Assembly: GCF_008271655.1 (NCBI RefSeq)
Contig: NZ_VKKX01000053.1
Location: forward strand, 45,121-109,120
Direction: 5' to 3'
DNA: 64,000 bases
Source: Gemmobacter caeruleus
Lineage (GTDB): Bacteria > Pseudomonadota > Alphaproteobacteria > Rhodobacterales > Rhodobacteraceae
Shown: one piece after another, positions 17,338-26,099 of the stretch
Position numbering within the stretch: position 1 is the stretch's first letter
How the letters are laid out: each line of letters starts with the position of its first letter
Program-made: the position numbers and the translations under genes
Notes under the pieces: model-generated
What the model was told of the DNA's origin: nothing
What the model saw: the letters and a program-made list of their open reading frames with translations, nothing else
The model's database searches: none

Positions 17338-17352
17338 ACAGTTCGCAACTGT
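17338..17352. promoter_or_regulatory. Short dyad upstream of the GTA promoter
   Basis: Perfect arms ACAGTT and AACTGT around CGC, about 30 bp upstream of the candidate -35 and 21 bp past the tetR stop. The position fits an activator operator for the GTA operon. It lacks a T-run, so it is not an obvious terminator. Confidence 0.4.
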
Positions 17353-17373
17353 GCGCCCGCGCGCAACACCGCC

Positions 17374-17898
17374 TCAGTCGCGCAGGCGGTGCCACAGGGC
17401 CACCCCTTCCGCCACCCGTGCCGCGATGGTTTCGGCGTCAGGTTGCGCCATGGCCCCTGTCGCCCGGCGGATCTGCCAGTCTCCGATGACCAGCCGCAGC
17501 AACAGTTCAGCCTGATCGCCCAGCAGCGCCTCCAGCCGGGGCAGCACCGTCTCGCGTCCTGACTTGGCCAGCGCTTCGCCCAGCGCTCCGCTGGCATCCG
17601 CGGCGGCGGCCCGGTTCAGCGCCACCGCCCGCGGGCCGGTCAGCATGGTCAGCAGCGCAATCAGCACCTGGTCCAGCGGCCCTTCCAGCCCACGCGCCAC
17701 CTCGGCGGCGTTGCGCGCGACCAGCGCGCCGAACAGCCCCACCTTGTCGCCATACCAGCGATAGAGCGTCTCGTTCGAGGCCCGCGCCGCCTTGGCGACC
17801 GCCAGCATCGACGTCGCCTCAAAGCCCCGCTCGGTCAGCAGGGCAAAGGCCGCCTCCTCGATCGCCGACTGGCGCGACGCTTTTGCCGCATCATCCAT
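17374..17898 (-). CDS. TetR/AcrR-family transcriptional regulator
   Basis: 174 residues. The N-terminal helix-turn-helix reads AIEEAAFALLTERGFEATSM followed by LAVAKAARASNETLYRWYGDK, a clear TetR pattern. The C-terminal ligand domain is unassigned. The start at 17898 is set by GGAGGTG eight bases upstream. A longer open frame to 18336 runs through the neighbouring divergent gene and is rejected. It is divergent from the DUF1772 gene, with a palindromic operator between them, so it probably represses both. It reads toward the GTA operon, but the dyad and promoter downstream suggest separate control. Confidence 0.9.
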   Translation of the reverse strand: MDDAAKASRQSAIEEAAFALLTERGFEATSMLAVAKAARASNETLYRWYGDKVGLFGALVARNAAEVARGLEGPLDQVLIALLTMLTGPRAVALNRAAAADASGALGEALAKSGRETVLPRLEALLGDQAELLLRLVIGDWQIRRATGAMAQPDAETIAARVAEGVALWHRLRD

Positions 17899-17916
17899 TG
17901 CGCACCTCCGGCTTGA

Positions 17917-17962
17917 CCGTAACGCCGTATACGGCAATATCAAGACGTACACACTGTTACGG
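17917..17962. promoter_or_regulatory. Nested palindromic operator between tetR and the DUF1772 gene
   Basis: A perfect 12-bp palindrome, GCCGTATACGGC, lies at 17924-17935. An outer perfect inverted repeat, CCGTAAC at 17917-17923 and GTTACGG at 17956-17962, encloses it. Both start codons lie within about 20 bp of the block, so binding would block both divergent promoters. Confidence 0.7.
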
Positions 17963-17970
17963 ATACAGCC

Positions 17971-18447
17971 ATGACCAAAACCGTCGGCCTGCTGGCACTG
18001 ATCCTCTCCGCGCTGATCTTCGGGTTCTTTTATGCCTGGGTCTGTTCGACCATGTGGGGCCTCGACCGGCTTGACCCCGCCACGGCCATCGCCGCGATGA
18101 ATGCGATGAACGGGTCGGTGCGCAATGGCGTCTTTGCCCCGGCCTTTTTCGGCACCGCCCCGGCGCTTCTGGTCGCCGCGATCGTGGCATGGCAAAACCG
18201 CCCCGCGGCCCTGTTCTTCGGCCTCGCGGCCGTCACCTATGCCCTGCTGGGCGTCGGCATCACCGCCAGCGTCAACGCGCCGATGAATGCCGAACTCGCC
18301 CGCACCGCGATCCCCGATGACCCCGCCCAGGCCCAACAGATCTGGACCGCCTATTCAAGCCGCTGGCAGACATGGAACCAGATCCGGGCGCTCGGCTCCG
18401 GCCTGGCCTTCATCCTCGCGGCACTCGGCTTTGCCCGGCTGAAATGA
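17971..18447 (+). CDS. DUF1772-family integral membrane protein
   Basis: 158 residues with four membrane helices (about residues 5-27, 52-72, 80-100 and 138-156). The loop ITASVNAPMNAEL and WNQIRALGSGLAF are typical of DUF1772 / anthrone oxygenase-like proteins. The biochemical role in bacteria is not established. It is divergent from tetR, suggesting a repressed, ligand-induced gene. It ends at a strong terminator. Confidence 0.82.
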   Translation: MTKTVGLLALILSALIFGFFYAWVCSTMWGLDRLDPATAIAAMNAMNGSVRNGVFAPAFFGTAPALLVAAIVAWQNRPAALFFGLAAVTYALLGVGITASVNAPMNAELARTAIPDDPAQAQQIWTAYSSRWQTWNQIRALGSGLAFILAALGFARLK

Positions 18448-18472
18448 AAAAGGGGGGCAACGCCCCCCTTTT
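18448..18472. terminator. Bidirectional terminator between the DUF1772 gene and mltG
   Basis: An 11-bp perfect stem (AAAAGGGGGGC and GCCCCCCTTTT) with the 3-nt loop AAC starts right after the stop codon. It has T-runs on both strands and sits between convergent genes. Confidence 0.92.
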
Positions 18473-18482
18473 CTTTCCCGGA

Positions 18483-19661
18483 TCACGGGTTCTGCTGACC
18501 CTGCTCCTGCTCTTGCAGCATCTGCGCCTCGATCTCGCGCCATTTGGCGACATTGGCGTTATGCTCCTCCAGCGTGGTGGCAAAGGCATGGCCCCCCGTG
18601 CCATCGGCCACAAAGAACAGGTAATCGCTTTGTGCCGGGTTCATCGCGGCGGCAATACTGTCGCGCCCCGGATTGGCGATCGGCGTCGGCGGCAGCCCCT
18701 GGATCACATAGGTATTGTAGGGCGTGGCCTTGCGCAGCTCGCTCTGCCGCAGGCCGCGCCCCAGCACGCCCTCACCCTTGGTGATGCCATAGATCACCGC
18801 CGGGTCGGTCTGAAGCCGCATCCCCTGCCGCAGCCGGTTGACAAAGACGCTGGCGACCAGCGGCCGTTCATCCGCCACCCCGGTTTCCTTTTCCACCAGC
18901 GAGGCCATGACCAGCGCCTTTTCCGGCGTGTCATAGGGCAGATCGCCCGCCCGCCCGGCCCAGAGATCGGCCAGGATGCGGGTCTGCTTGTCCTGCATCT
19001 CGGTCAAGAGCGCCGCGCGGCTTTCGCCCTTTTCCACCTCATAGGCATCGGGGGCCAGACTGCCCTCGGGCGGAACCTCCGCCACCTCGCCTTCCAGGAA
19101 ATCGGCGCGCTTCAGGCTCTCCACCACCTGCCAACTGGTGACCCCCTCGGCCAGGGTGATCTGCCAGCGCAGATCGCCCGCCACGGCGGCATCCACATAG
19201 GCCTGCGGTGCGGCCTCGGCGGCGGGGTCGAACTTCACCACCTCGACATAGCGATTGGTCGCCGGGTCCAGCTCGCGCAGCAGGATTTCCGCCTTGGCCA
19301 CGCCGATGCGGAAATTCACCTCGCGCCCGCAGGTCGAGGCCCCGCCCGCCGTCAGCACATCGACGATCTGCGCCATCGAGGCCTTTTCGGGCACGAGGTA
19401 CGAGCCGAATTTCAGCCCCTTCGCCTTGCCCGAATAATCCGCCCCGATGCGGAAGATGCGCGCGTCCGTGACCGCACCCTGCGCCTCCAACCCGCGGCTC
19501 ACCTCGCTGAGCGAGGCGCCGCGTTCCACCTTGACACAGACCGGCTGGGCCAGCGGCCCCGGCCCCAGATATTGCTGCCGGCCCCAGGCCAGCACGCCCG
19601 CCACCGCGACCAGCGCCACGATGAACAGCGTCAGCGCGTTCGACGCGACCGAGCGCCACAT
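18483..19661 (-). CDS. mltG: Endolytic murein transglycosylase
   Basis: 392 residues with an N-terminal membrane anchor (ALTLFIVALVAVAGVLAW) and a YceG domain. The catalytic Glu lies in ASLVEKETGVADERPLVASV, followed by FVNRLRQGMRLQTDPAVIYG. It cleaves nascent glycan strands at the inner membrane and helps terminate their polymerisation. The start codon overlaps the fabF stop by one base (TGATG), so the two are co-transcribed. Confidence 0.95.
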   Translation of the reverse strand: MWRSVASNALTLFIVALVAVAGVLAWGRQQYLGPGPLAQPVCVKVERGASLSEVSRGLEAQGAVTDARIFRIGADYSGKAKGLKFGSYLVPEKASMAQIVDVLTAGGASTCGREVNFRIGVAKAEILLRELDPATNRYVEVVKFDPAAEAAPQAYVDAAVAGDLRWQITLAEGVTSWQVVESLKRADFLEGEVAEVPPEGSLAPDAYEVEKGESRAALLTEMQDKQTRILADLWAGRAGDLPYDTPEKALVMASLVEKETGVADERPLVASVFVNRLRQGMRLQTDPAVIYGITKGEGVLGRGLRQSELRKATPYNTYVIQGLPPTPIANPGRDSIAAAMNPAQSDYLFFVADGTGGHAFATTLEEHNANVAKWREIEAQMLQEQEQGQQNP

Positions 19662-20923
19662 CAGTCGCGCACCTTGCCCAGAACCAGGCTCGCATTGGTG
19701 CCGCCAAAGCCAAAGCTGTTCGACAGCGCCACGTCGATCTTGCGCTTCACCGCCTTGTTCGGCGCCAGATCCAGTTTCGGCTGGACCGCCGGATTGTCGA
19801 GGTTGATCGTCGGCGGCGCCACCTGATCGCGGATCGCCAGCACGCAGAAGATCGCCTCCACCGCGCCCGCCGCCCCCAGAAGGTGCCCGATGCTCGACTT
19901 GGTCGAAGACATCGTGGCCTTGGCCGCCGCATCGCCCATCAGCCGCTCCACCGCGCCCAGCTCGATCGTGTCGGCCATGGTCGAGGTGCCATGCGCGTTG
20001 ATGTAATCCACCTGATCCGGCGTGATCCCGGCGCGGGCCAGGGCCGCGCTCATCGACCGGAAGCCGCCATCGCCATCTTCCGACGGCGCTGTGATGTGAT
20101 AGGCATCGCCCGACAGGCCATAGCCCAGCACCTCGGCATAGATCTTGGCGCCGCGCGCCTTGGCGTGTTCGTATTCCTCCAGCACGACGACGCCGGCGCC
20201 CTCGCCCATGACAAACCCATCGCGGTCGGCATCATAGGGGCGGCTGGCCTTTTCCGGCTCGTCCGCGCGCTTGGTGGACAGCGCCTTGCAGGCGTTGAAG
20301 CCCGCGATCCCGATTTCGGAAATCGGGCTTTCCGCGCCGCCGGCCACCATCACATCGGCGTCGCCCCACATGATCAGTCGCGCCGCATCGCCAATGGCAT
20401 GGGCGCCGGTGGAACAGGCGGTGACGACCGCATGGTTCGGCCCCTTGAAACCGAAACGGATCGACACCTGACCCGAGATCAGGTTGATCAGCGCCCCGGG
20501 GATGAAGAAGGGCGACACGCGCTTCGGCCCCTTTTCCTTGATCAGCACCGCGGTTTCCGCGATCGAGGACAGCCCGCCGATGCCCGACCCGAGCATGACG
20601 CCGGTGCGCAGGCGGCCTTCCTCGTCCTGCGGCTCCCATCCCGCATCCTTCACGGCCTGCACGGCGGCGGCCATGCCGTAAAGGATGAAGTCATCGACCT
20701 TGCGGCGCTCTTTCGGCTCCATCCAGTCATCGGCGTTGAACGTGCCGTCGCTGCCATCCCCCATCGGGATTTCGCAGGCATATTTCGTCACCACATTGGT
20801 CGTGTCGAACCGCGTGATCGGGCCAGCGCCCGATTGCCCGTCCAGCAGCCGCTTCCAGGTCTCCTCCACCCCGCAAGCCAGCGGCGTGACCATCCCAAGA
20901 CCCGTGACAACAACGCGACGCAT
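19661..20923 (-). CDS. fabF: 3-oxoacyl-[ACP] synthase II
   Basis: 420 residues. The thiolase-fold active-site Cys is C170 in TACSTGAHAIG; the catalytic His residues are in INAHGTSTMADTIE and SIGHLLGAAGAVEA. It elongates acyl-ACP with malonyl-ACP. It lies on the opposite strand from fabD-fabG-acpP, 3.2 kb away, although these genes are normally contiguous. The start at 20923 has an AGAGGGAAG purine stretch upstream. Confidence 0.96.
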   Translation of the reverse strand: MRRVVVTGLGMVTPLACGVEETWKRLLDGQSGAGPITRFDTTNVVTKYACEIPMGDGSDGTFNADDWMEPKERRKVDDFILYGMAAAVQAVKDAGWEPQDEEGRLRTGVMLGSGIGGLSSIAETAVLIKEKGPKRVSPFFIPGALINLISGQVSIRFGFKGPNHAVVTACSTGAHAIGDAARLIMWGDADVMVAGGAESPISEIGIAGFNACKALSTKRADEPEKASRPYDADRDGFVMGEGAGVVVLEEYEHAKARGAKIYAEVLGYGLSGDAYHITAPSEDGDGGFRSMSAALARAGITPDQVDYINAHGTSTMADTIELGAVERLMGDAAAKATMSSTKSSIGHLLGAAGAVEAIFCVLAIRDQVAPPTINLDNPAVQPKLDLAPNKAVKRKIDVALSNSFGFGGTNASLVLGKVRD

Positions 20924-21085
20924 CCGATCTTCCCTCTGTCCAGAACGCCCCCGCGGGGCCAGAAATCCCCGCGTTGATACACGCAGGGGTCCGCTTAGGC
21001 AACAATCGCCACCCCCGGGATGGGCCTTGACGGCAAAGGGCCGCGCCCGATGGCACGGCCCCCGATCCTTCGCCCACCGATGCTA

Positions 21086-22276
21086 TCACTTGCGCCGGGC
21101 GGTCAGCTCCACCTTGACCACGACCGGAAAGCCCACGCTGCTTTCGTCGCCATAGCTGGCCCCCATGCCAAAGGCGCGGCGATCCAGCGTGGTTTCGCCC
21201 TGCATCTGCGCGGTGTCGCCGGTGATGTTCAGCGTGAAGGGCAGACTGACCGGCTGGGCCGATCCGCGCAGCGTCAGGCTGCCCTGCGCCACATGGGCCG
21301 CGCCATCGGGCAGGATATCGGCCTCGAACAGCGCGGTCTTGTGGGTGGCGGTGTCAAAGAACTCGGCCCCCTTCGCCTGATCGGTGACCGAGCCCAGGAC
21401 GAGCGTCGTCGTGTCGATCTCTACCCGCACATGGCCTTGCGGGCCGGCGGTCACGCTGTCGTCAAAGCGGATCTCCGCCCGCCAGTCGGGCAGGCTGCCC
21501 TGCACATCGGCCCCCATCTGGCGCACCACAAAGGTCAGACTGCCGCTTTCCACCTGCCAATTGCCACCGGCCGCAGCGGCGACGGGCGCCGCGGCCGGCG
21601 CCGCCTCGGGCGCGCGCCCCGCCAGACCCAGCACCGCCAGTCCGGCCAGCGCAAAGACCGCCAGCGCCGCGATGGCCGGCGCGCGCGGATGCGCCCCCGC
21701 ACCGCTCCCCACCGCACGGCCCGTCACCATCCGCGCCAGCGTGCCGTCGCGGTCGATCAGCGCATGTTTCAGCGCCCCCACCACATGCAGGATCACCGCC
21801 AGTATCAGCAGCTTGGAAAACACCCCGTGCAGCGCGCCCGCCACCTGTCCCACCACCTCGGATTTCGGCACAAAGGGCAGCGACTGGCCCAGGGGCCACA
21901 GGATCGGCGCGAAACCATCCACCGCCGCATGATGCACCCAGCCCGACAGCGGCATCAGCACCATCGCGGCATAAAGCATCCAATGCACGCCTTCGGCCAC
22001 CGCCGTTTCCAGCCGCCGCTCCGGGTGCAGCGGCGCCGGGCGCGGCTGGCTCAGCGCCCAGAGAATGCGCAACACCGCCACGAAAAACGCCGCCACCCCG
22101 ATCGTCTTGTGCCAGGAATAGACCTGCGCCTTGATCGCCAGCGTCTCCGAGGTGTCAAACGGCAGATCCTCGCCATACAGCCCCAGAAAGATGGCGGAAA
22201 GGATCAGAAGCGCGGTCAGCCAGTGCAGGCTGCGCGCCACCCAGCCATAGCGGCTGGCGGTATTCGTTGCGGGCAT
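21086..22276 (-). CDS. Cytochrome b561 fused to a YceI-like domain
   Basis: 396 residues. The N-terminal half is a cytochrome b561 with four helices and likely haem-ligand His residues (RSLHWLTALL, YSWHKTIGV, EGVHWMLYAA, LHGVFSKLL with VILHVVGALKH). After a linker and a fifth hydrophobic segment (residues about 205-225) comes a YceI domain (SGSLTFVVRQMGADVQGSLPDWRAEIRFD), which binds isoprenoids or lipids in the periplasm. A quinone-type redox role is inferred. The start at 22276 is fixed by AGGAGAT eight bases upstream; an open extension to 22345 is rejected. Confidence 0.88.
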   Translation of the reverse strand: MPATNTASRYGWVARSLHWLTALLILSAIFLGLYGEDLPFDTSETLAIKAQVYSWHKTIGVAAFFVAVLRILWALSQPRPAPLHPERRLETAVAEGVHWMLYAAMVLMPLSGWVHHAAVDGFAPILWPLGQSLPFVPKSEVVGQVAGALHGVFSKLLILAVILHVVGALKHALIDRDGTLARMVTGRAVGSGAGAHPRAPAIAALAVFALAGLAVLGLAGRAPEAAPAAAPVAAAAGGNWQVESGSLTFVVRQMGADVQGSLPDWRAEIRFDDSVTAGPQGHVRVEIDTTTLVLGSVTDQAKGAEFFDTATHKTALFEADILPDGAAHVAQGSLTLRGSAQPVSLPFTLNITGDTAQMQGETTLDRRAFGMGASYGDESSVGFPVVVKVELTARRK

Positions 22277-22371
22277 CGTTATCTCCTGTAACCTGCCCGC
22301 AGGATAGCAAGACGCCGCCCCGGGCACGACCCCGGGACGGCGCACAGATCTTGTGCGGTGATGCGCGGGCC

Positions 22372-23901
22372 TCAGCCGAGCCAGAGGCTCCAGCCGTTCA
22401 TGCCGTCGGCAAAGGTGACCAGCGCGATGGCGCGGGCGCTGCCATTGCCATCGACATCATAAGACAGCGTCTTTGTCGCGCTGTCATAGAGGAAGTGGTC
22501 GCTGGCATCCTGCGCCGCGCCGATCACGCAATCCTCCGCCGAAACCTGCCCGGTTTGGCCTTCATAGCCAAAGGCGGCAGCGCGCAGTTCGATCCGGTCC
22601 ACCGCCGCATCGAAATCGGAAATGACGCTGCCCCGCTCCTTGGCCGAGATGAAGCGGAACGTGTCCGCGCCCAGCCCGCCCACCAGCAGATCGGCGCCGC
22701 GCCCGCCTTGCAGCACGTCATCGCCGTCGCCGCCCAGAATCGTGTCGGCCAGGCTGGAGCCGAACAGCAGGTCATTGCCGCCATCGCCCTGGATCAGGTT
22801 GCCATGCGCGGTGCCATAGATCGTGTCATTGCCCTCGCCGCCATAAACGGTGTCGGACCCGCCGCCGGCCCAGATCAGATCATCGCCCGCGCCGGCGTCG
22901 ATCAGATCGGCGCCCCCCCGCGCATAGATCGTATCGGCCCCGGCCCCGCCCAGAATCGTGTCGGCCCCTTCGCTGCCGCGGATCATGTCCGCGCCATCGC
23001 CGCCATCCAGCGCGGCCCAGCTGGCCCGGCGCGCGTTCAGCACATCGTCGCCCAGCCCGCCCGACAACGAGTCATGCCCGGTGCCCGCATCCAGGTAGTC
23101 ATTGCCATCGCCGCCGATCAGGCTGTCATTGCCCGCCCCGCCATAAAGCCGATCATCGTCATCGCCGCCGAACAGCGTGTCATTGCCACGTCCGCCCGCC
23201 AGCGTGTCGGCGCCGACACCGCCCGCGGCATGATCATGATTGACCACTTCCTGCGCCACATCCTTGTAGATATCGGCCCCCTCGCCCAGCGAGATCGTGC
23301 CGCTGACCGTGCCCCGGTTGATGAAGCGGTCATCGCCGGTGCGCAGGTCGATCGTCCCGGCGATCGTGCCCAGATTGCGGATCACATCGCTGCCGGCTGC
23401 GCCATAGATCGCCTCGGCCCCGCTCAGCGCGCCGCGATTGGTAAAGGCCAGGACACCGGTCCCGAAGGGCGCATAGATGCCGTAATTATTGCCCTCGATC
23501 ACCCCGTTATTGGTGATGCGCGTCGTGCCATTGTCGCCGATCAGCGCCCAGATCCCCGCATTGTCGGCATCGACATGGCCGGCATTCCACATCACCGTAT
23601 TCTGGCCATCCAGCACCACGCCGTTCGAATGGGTATAGAGCCCGCGCCCGCCCGAGGTGATCAGCGCCGTGGCGCCGATGACGATGCGCTGCGGCGCGCT
23701 GGAGCCGAGGATCTTGAGCCCGTCATCCTCGCCATGCAGCGTGCCGTAGATGTAATAGCGGTGCGAACCTTCCCACCCATTGATCGCGCTGGCGCCTGTG
23801 GAGGTAACGGTGATTCCCGCATCCACGCGAATCCGGTCCGTCCCGGAAAGGATGTAGCCATCCCCCTCACCATAGACGTTTTCAGCAACAATAAGTGCCA
23901 T
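22372..23901 (-). CDS. RTX-type calcium-binding repeat protein, probably type I secreted
   Basis: 509 residues with no classical signal peptide. Residues about 80-220 are Asn/Gly-rich imperfect repeats (ITNNGVIEGNNYGIYAPF, IRNLGTIAGTIDLRTGDD) suggesting a beta-helix. Residues about 235-400 hold many GGxGxDxLxGGxGxD nonapeptides (LAGGRGNDTLFGGDDDDRLY) that bind calcium. A C-terminal peptidase M10-like serralysin domain follows (GADTFRFISAKERGSVISDFD). The C-terminus is short and hydrophobic (SLWLG), as in type I substrates. Secretion genes are not in the window. It is transcribed divergently from fabD. Confidence 0.85.
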   Translation of the reverse strand: MALIVAENVYGEGDGYILSGTDRIRVDAGITVTSTGASAINGWEGSHRYYIYGTLHGEDDGLKILGSSAPQRIVIGATALITSGGRGLYTHSNGVVLDGQNTVMWNAGHVDADNAGIWALIGDNGTTRITNNGVIEGNNYGIYAPFGTGVLAFTNRGALSGAEAIYGAAGSDVIRNLGTIAGTIDLRTGDDRFINRGTVSGTISLGEGADIYKDVAQEVVNHDHAAGGVGADTLAGGRGNDTLFGGDDDDRLYGGAGNDSLIGGDGNDYLDAGTGHDSLSGGLGDDVLNARRASWAALDGGDGADMIRGSEGADTILGGAGADTIYARGGADLIDAGAGDDLIWAGGGSDTVYGGEGNDTIYGTAHGNLIQGDGGNDLLFGSSLADTILGGDGDDVLQGGRGADLLVGGLGADTFRFISAKERGSVISDFDAAVDRIELRAAAFGYEGQTGQVSAEDCVIGAAQDASDHFLYDSATKTLSYDVDGNGSARAIALVTFADGMNGWSLWLG

Positions 23902-24140
23902 TTCCCGGCCTTTCCCTGGAATTGTTCACAATCTTTAACCAATTGAAATATATCGTGTTTTATAAAAAATGTCACGCAGGAATCTCCCATCTTGGTAAAA
24001 TTGAGGCGAACTCGCGGCCCCCGCGCGGGTTTTGCGGCACCCGATGGCGCCGCCCCGCGCGCGGCCCCGCATGATGGCTGGACGATTGCGCAGAATGGCG
24101 CTTCGGGCTATCCCCGGGGGCAAACCGCACTGGAGGACAG
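23902..24140. promoter_or_regulatory. Divergent intergenic region between the RTX gene and fabD
   Basis: About 240 bp; 23,930-24,000 is distinctly AT-rich (AATATATCG, TTTTATAAAAAATG) against a GC-rich background and holds the likely promoters for both directions. TTTTATAAAA is self-complementary. No further gene is seen. A TGGAGGA ribosome site precedes fabD. Confidence 0.5.
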
Positions 24141-25070
24141 ATGAGCCGCGCATTCGTATTTCCGGGCCAGGGGGCGCAGACCATCGGCATGGGCCGCGCC
24201 CTGGCCGAGACCTATCCGGCCGCCCGCGCCGTCTTTGACGAGGTCGATGAGGCGCTTGGCGAAAAGCTGTCATCGCTGATCTGGGAAGGCGACATCGCCG
24301 AACTGACGCTGACGCAGAACGCCCAGCCCGCGCTGATGGCGACCTCCATCGCCGCACTCCGCGCGCTGGAAAGCGAAGGCATCGGCATCGACAGCGCCGC
24401 CTTCGTCGCCGGGCATTCGCTGGGCGAATATTCCGCGCTTTGCGCGGCGGGGTCGCTGAAACTCTCGGATACCGCGCGGCTGCTGCGCATTCGTGGCCAG
24501 GCCATGCAAGAGGCCGTGCCGGTGGGCATCGGCGCCATGGCCGCGCTGCTGGGGCTGGATTTCGAGGCCGCGACCGAGGTCGCCGCCGAAGCCGCGCAAG
24601 GCGAGGTCTGCCAGGCCGCCAATGACAACGACCCCGCACAGGTCGTCGTCTCGGGGCACAAGGCCGCCGTGGAGCGCGCGGTGGAGATCGCCAAGGCCCG
24701 CGGCGCCAAGCGCGCCCTGCTGCTGCCGGTCAGCGCCCCCTTCCATTGCGCGCTGATGCAACCCGCCGCGCATGTCATGGCCGAGGCGCTTGCCGCCGTG
24801 ACGGTGGAAAATCCCGCGGTGCCCGTGGTCGTGAACGTGCGCGCCGAAGCCGTGATGGAGGCCGACCGCATCCGCGACCTGCTGATCGCGCAGGTCACCG
24901 GCTCGGTCCGCTGGCGCGAAAGCGTGCTGTGGATGGAACAGGCCGGCGTGACGGAATATTGGGAAATCGGGGCCGGCAAGGCGCTGTCGGGCATGATCAA
25001 GCGCATCGTCAAGGGCGCCGAGACGCGGGCCGTCGGCACGCCCGAGGACGTGCTGGCCGCGAAAGGTTGA
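24141..25070 (+). CDS. fabD: Malonyl-CoA:ACP transacylase
   Basis: 309 residues. The oxyanion motif FPGQGAQTIGMG is at residues 7-18 and the nucleophile S93 in GHSLGEYSAL. The catalytic His lies in SAPFHCALM. It loads malonyl onto AcpP, encoded 2 kb downstream. It starts the fabD-fabG-acpP segment but is separated from fabG by a hairpin and a repeat, so transcription may stop in part there. Confidence 0.97.
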   Translation: MSRAFVFPGQGAQTIGMGRALAETYPAARAVFDEVDEALGEKLSSLIWEGDIAELTLTQNAQPALMATSIAALRALESEGIGIDSAAFVAGHSLGEYSALCAAGSLKLSDTARLLRIRGQAMQEAVPVGIGAMAALLGLDFEAATEVAAEAAQGEVCQAANDNDPAQVVVSGHKAAVERAVEIAKARGAKRALLLPVSAPFHCALMQPAAHVMAEALAAVTVENPAVPVVVNVRAEAVMEADRIRDLLIAQVTGSVRWRESVLWMEQAGVTEYWEIGAGKALSGMIKRIVKGAETRAVGTPEDVLAAKG

Positions 25071-25076
25071 GCCGGG

Positions 25077-25099
25077 CCGATTTTTCGACGAAAAATCGG
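25077..25099 (+). terminator. Stem-loop after fabD
   Basis: An 11-bp perfect inverted repeat, arms CCGATTTTTCG and CGAAAAATCGG around one A, begins 7 bp after the fabD stop. It lacks a clear T-run beyond the arms, so termination may be partial. A similar A/T-rich hairpin follows the Hint gene at 63,782. Confidence 0.55.
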
Positions 25100-25137
25100 G
25101 GAACGGGGACCGGATCGTGTGATGGGCTGAGAGGGCG

Positions 25138-25206
25138 CGGGGGGCTGTCTGCCCCCCAGGGCCCGCGGCCTTCTCCCCGAGGATATTTGGAAGAAGAACA
25201 AGGGGC
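25138..25206 (+). repeat. Intergenic repeat, copy A
   Basis: A GC-rich hairpin (GGGGGGCTGTCTGCCCCCC), a GCGGCCT segment and a core GGATATTTGGAA with an A-rich purine tail occupy the fabD-fabG gap. Inverted or related copies lie at 50,953 and 63,839. Confidence 0.7.
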
Positions 25207-25235
25207 GGATCGGCGCCTTTCGGAAAGGAAACGGG

Positions 25236-25973
25236 ATGTTTGATCTGAGCGGCAAGACGGCGCTGGTGACCGGCGCTTCGGGCGGGATCGGCGGCGAGAT
25301 CGCGCGGGCGCTGCACCAGGCGGGGGCGGTGGTGACCCTTTCGGGCACCCGGCGCGCACCGCTGGAGGCGCTGGCCTCGGATCTGGGCGAGCGGGTCTTT
25401 GTCGAGACCTGCGATCTGTCCGATGCGGCCAGTGTCGAGGCGCTGCCCAAGGCGGCGGCGGCGGCGATGGGGTCGGTGGACATTCTGGTGAACAATGCCG
25501 GCATCACCCGCGACAACCTGTTCATGCGGATGTCGGATGACGAATGGCAATCGGTGCTGGACGTGAACCTGACCTCGACCTTCCGCCTGTGTCGCGGCGT
25601 GCTGCGCGGCATGATGAAGGCCCGCTGGGGGCGCATCGTCAATATCAGTTCCGTCGTCGGCGCGACCGGCAATCCCGGCCAGGGGAACTATGCCGCCTCC
25701 AAGGCGGGCATGGTCGGCATGTCGAAAAGCCTGGCGGCCGAGGTGGCCAGCCGGGGAATCACCGTCAATTGCATCGCGCCGGGCTTCATCACCACGGCGA
25801 TGACCGAAAAGCTGAATGACGAGCAGAAGGCGCGCATCCTGACGCAGGTGCCCGCCGGCCGCATGGGCGAGGCGGCCGAGATTGCCGCGGCCACCCTGTA
25901 TCTGGCCAGCCCCGAGGCGGGCTATGTCACCGGCACCACGCTGCATGTCAATGGCGGCATGGCGATGATCTGA
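25236..25973 (+). CDS. fabG: 3-oxoacyl-[ACP] reductase
   Basis: 245 residues, a classical short-chain dehydrogenase. NADPH-binding TGASGGIGG is at residues 12-20, NNAGITRDN near 87, ISSVVG before the active site, and the catalytic pair in NYAASKAGMVG. It reduces 3-oxoacyl-ACP in fatty-acid elongation. The start at 25236 follows GGAAAGGAAACGGG. Confidence 0.96.
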   Translation: MFDLSGKTALVTGASGGIGGEIARALHQAGAVVTLSGTRRAPLEALASDLGERVFVETCDLSDAASVEALPKAAAAAMGSVDILVNNAGITRDNLFMRMSDDEWQSVLDVNLTSTFRLCRGVLRGMMKARWGRIVNISSVVGATGNPGQGNYAASKAGMVGMSKSLAAEVASRGITVNCIAPGFITTAMTEKLNDEQKARILTQVPAGRMGEAAEIAAATLYLASPEAGYVTGTTLHVNGGMAMI

Positions 25974-26003
25974 CGGCGGCGCGGCGCGCCTGCGGGAAAG
26001 GGT

Positions 26004-26032
26004 TTGCCAAGCCCCTGCCCGCTTGCTATAGC
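26004..26032 (+). promoter_or_regulatory. Promoter of acpP
   Basis: TTGCCA (26004-26009), a 17-nt spacer, then TATAGC (26027-26032). Transcription would start near 26039, giving a leader of about 125 nt before acpP. The match is among the best in the window. Confidence 0.65.
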
Positions 26033-26099
26033 CGCGAACGGAACCACCGGGCTCGAAGGGCTTTGGTGCCCTGCCCGTGGGCGGGGAAAGATGCCAAGG

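Noticed and set aside
17084..17395. Minus-strand open frame covering the GTA leader
   Set aside because: It crosses the candidate promoter and dyad and is in another frame from gp1; no family features.
22267..23946. 559-codon plus-strand open frame opposite the RTX gene
   Set aside because: Ile/Ala/Arg repeats reflect the RTX repeats read backwards.
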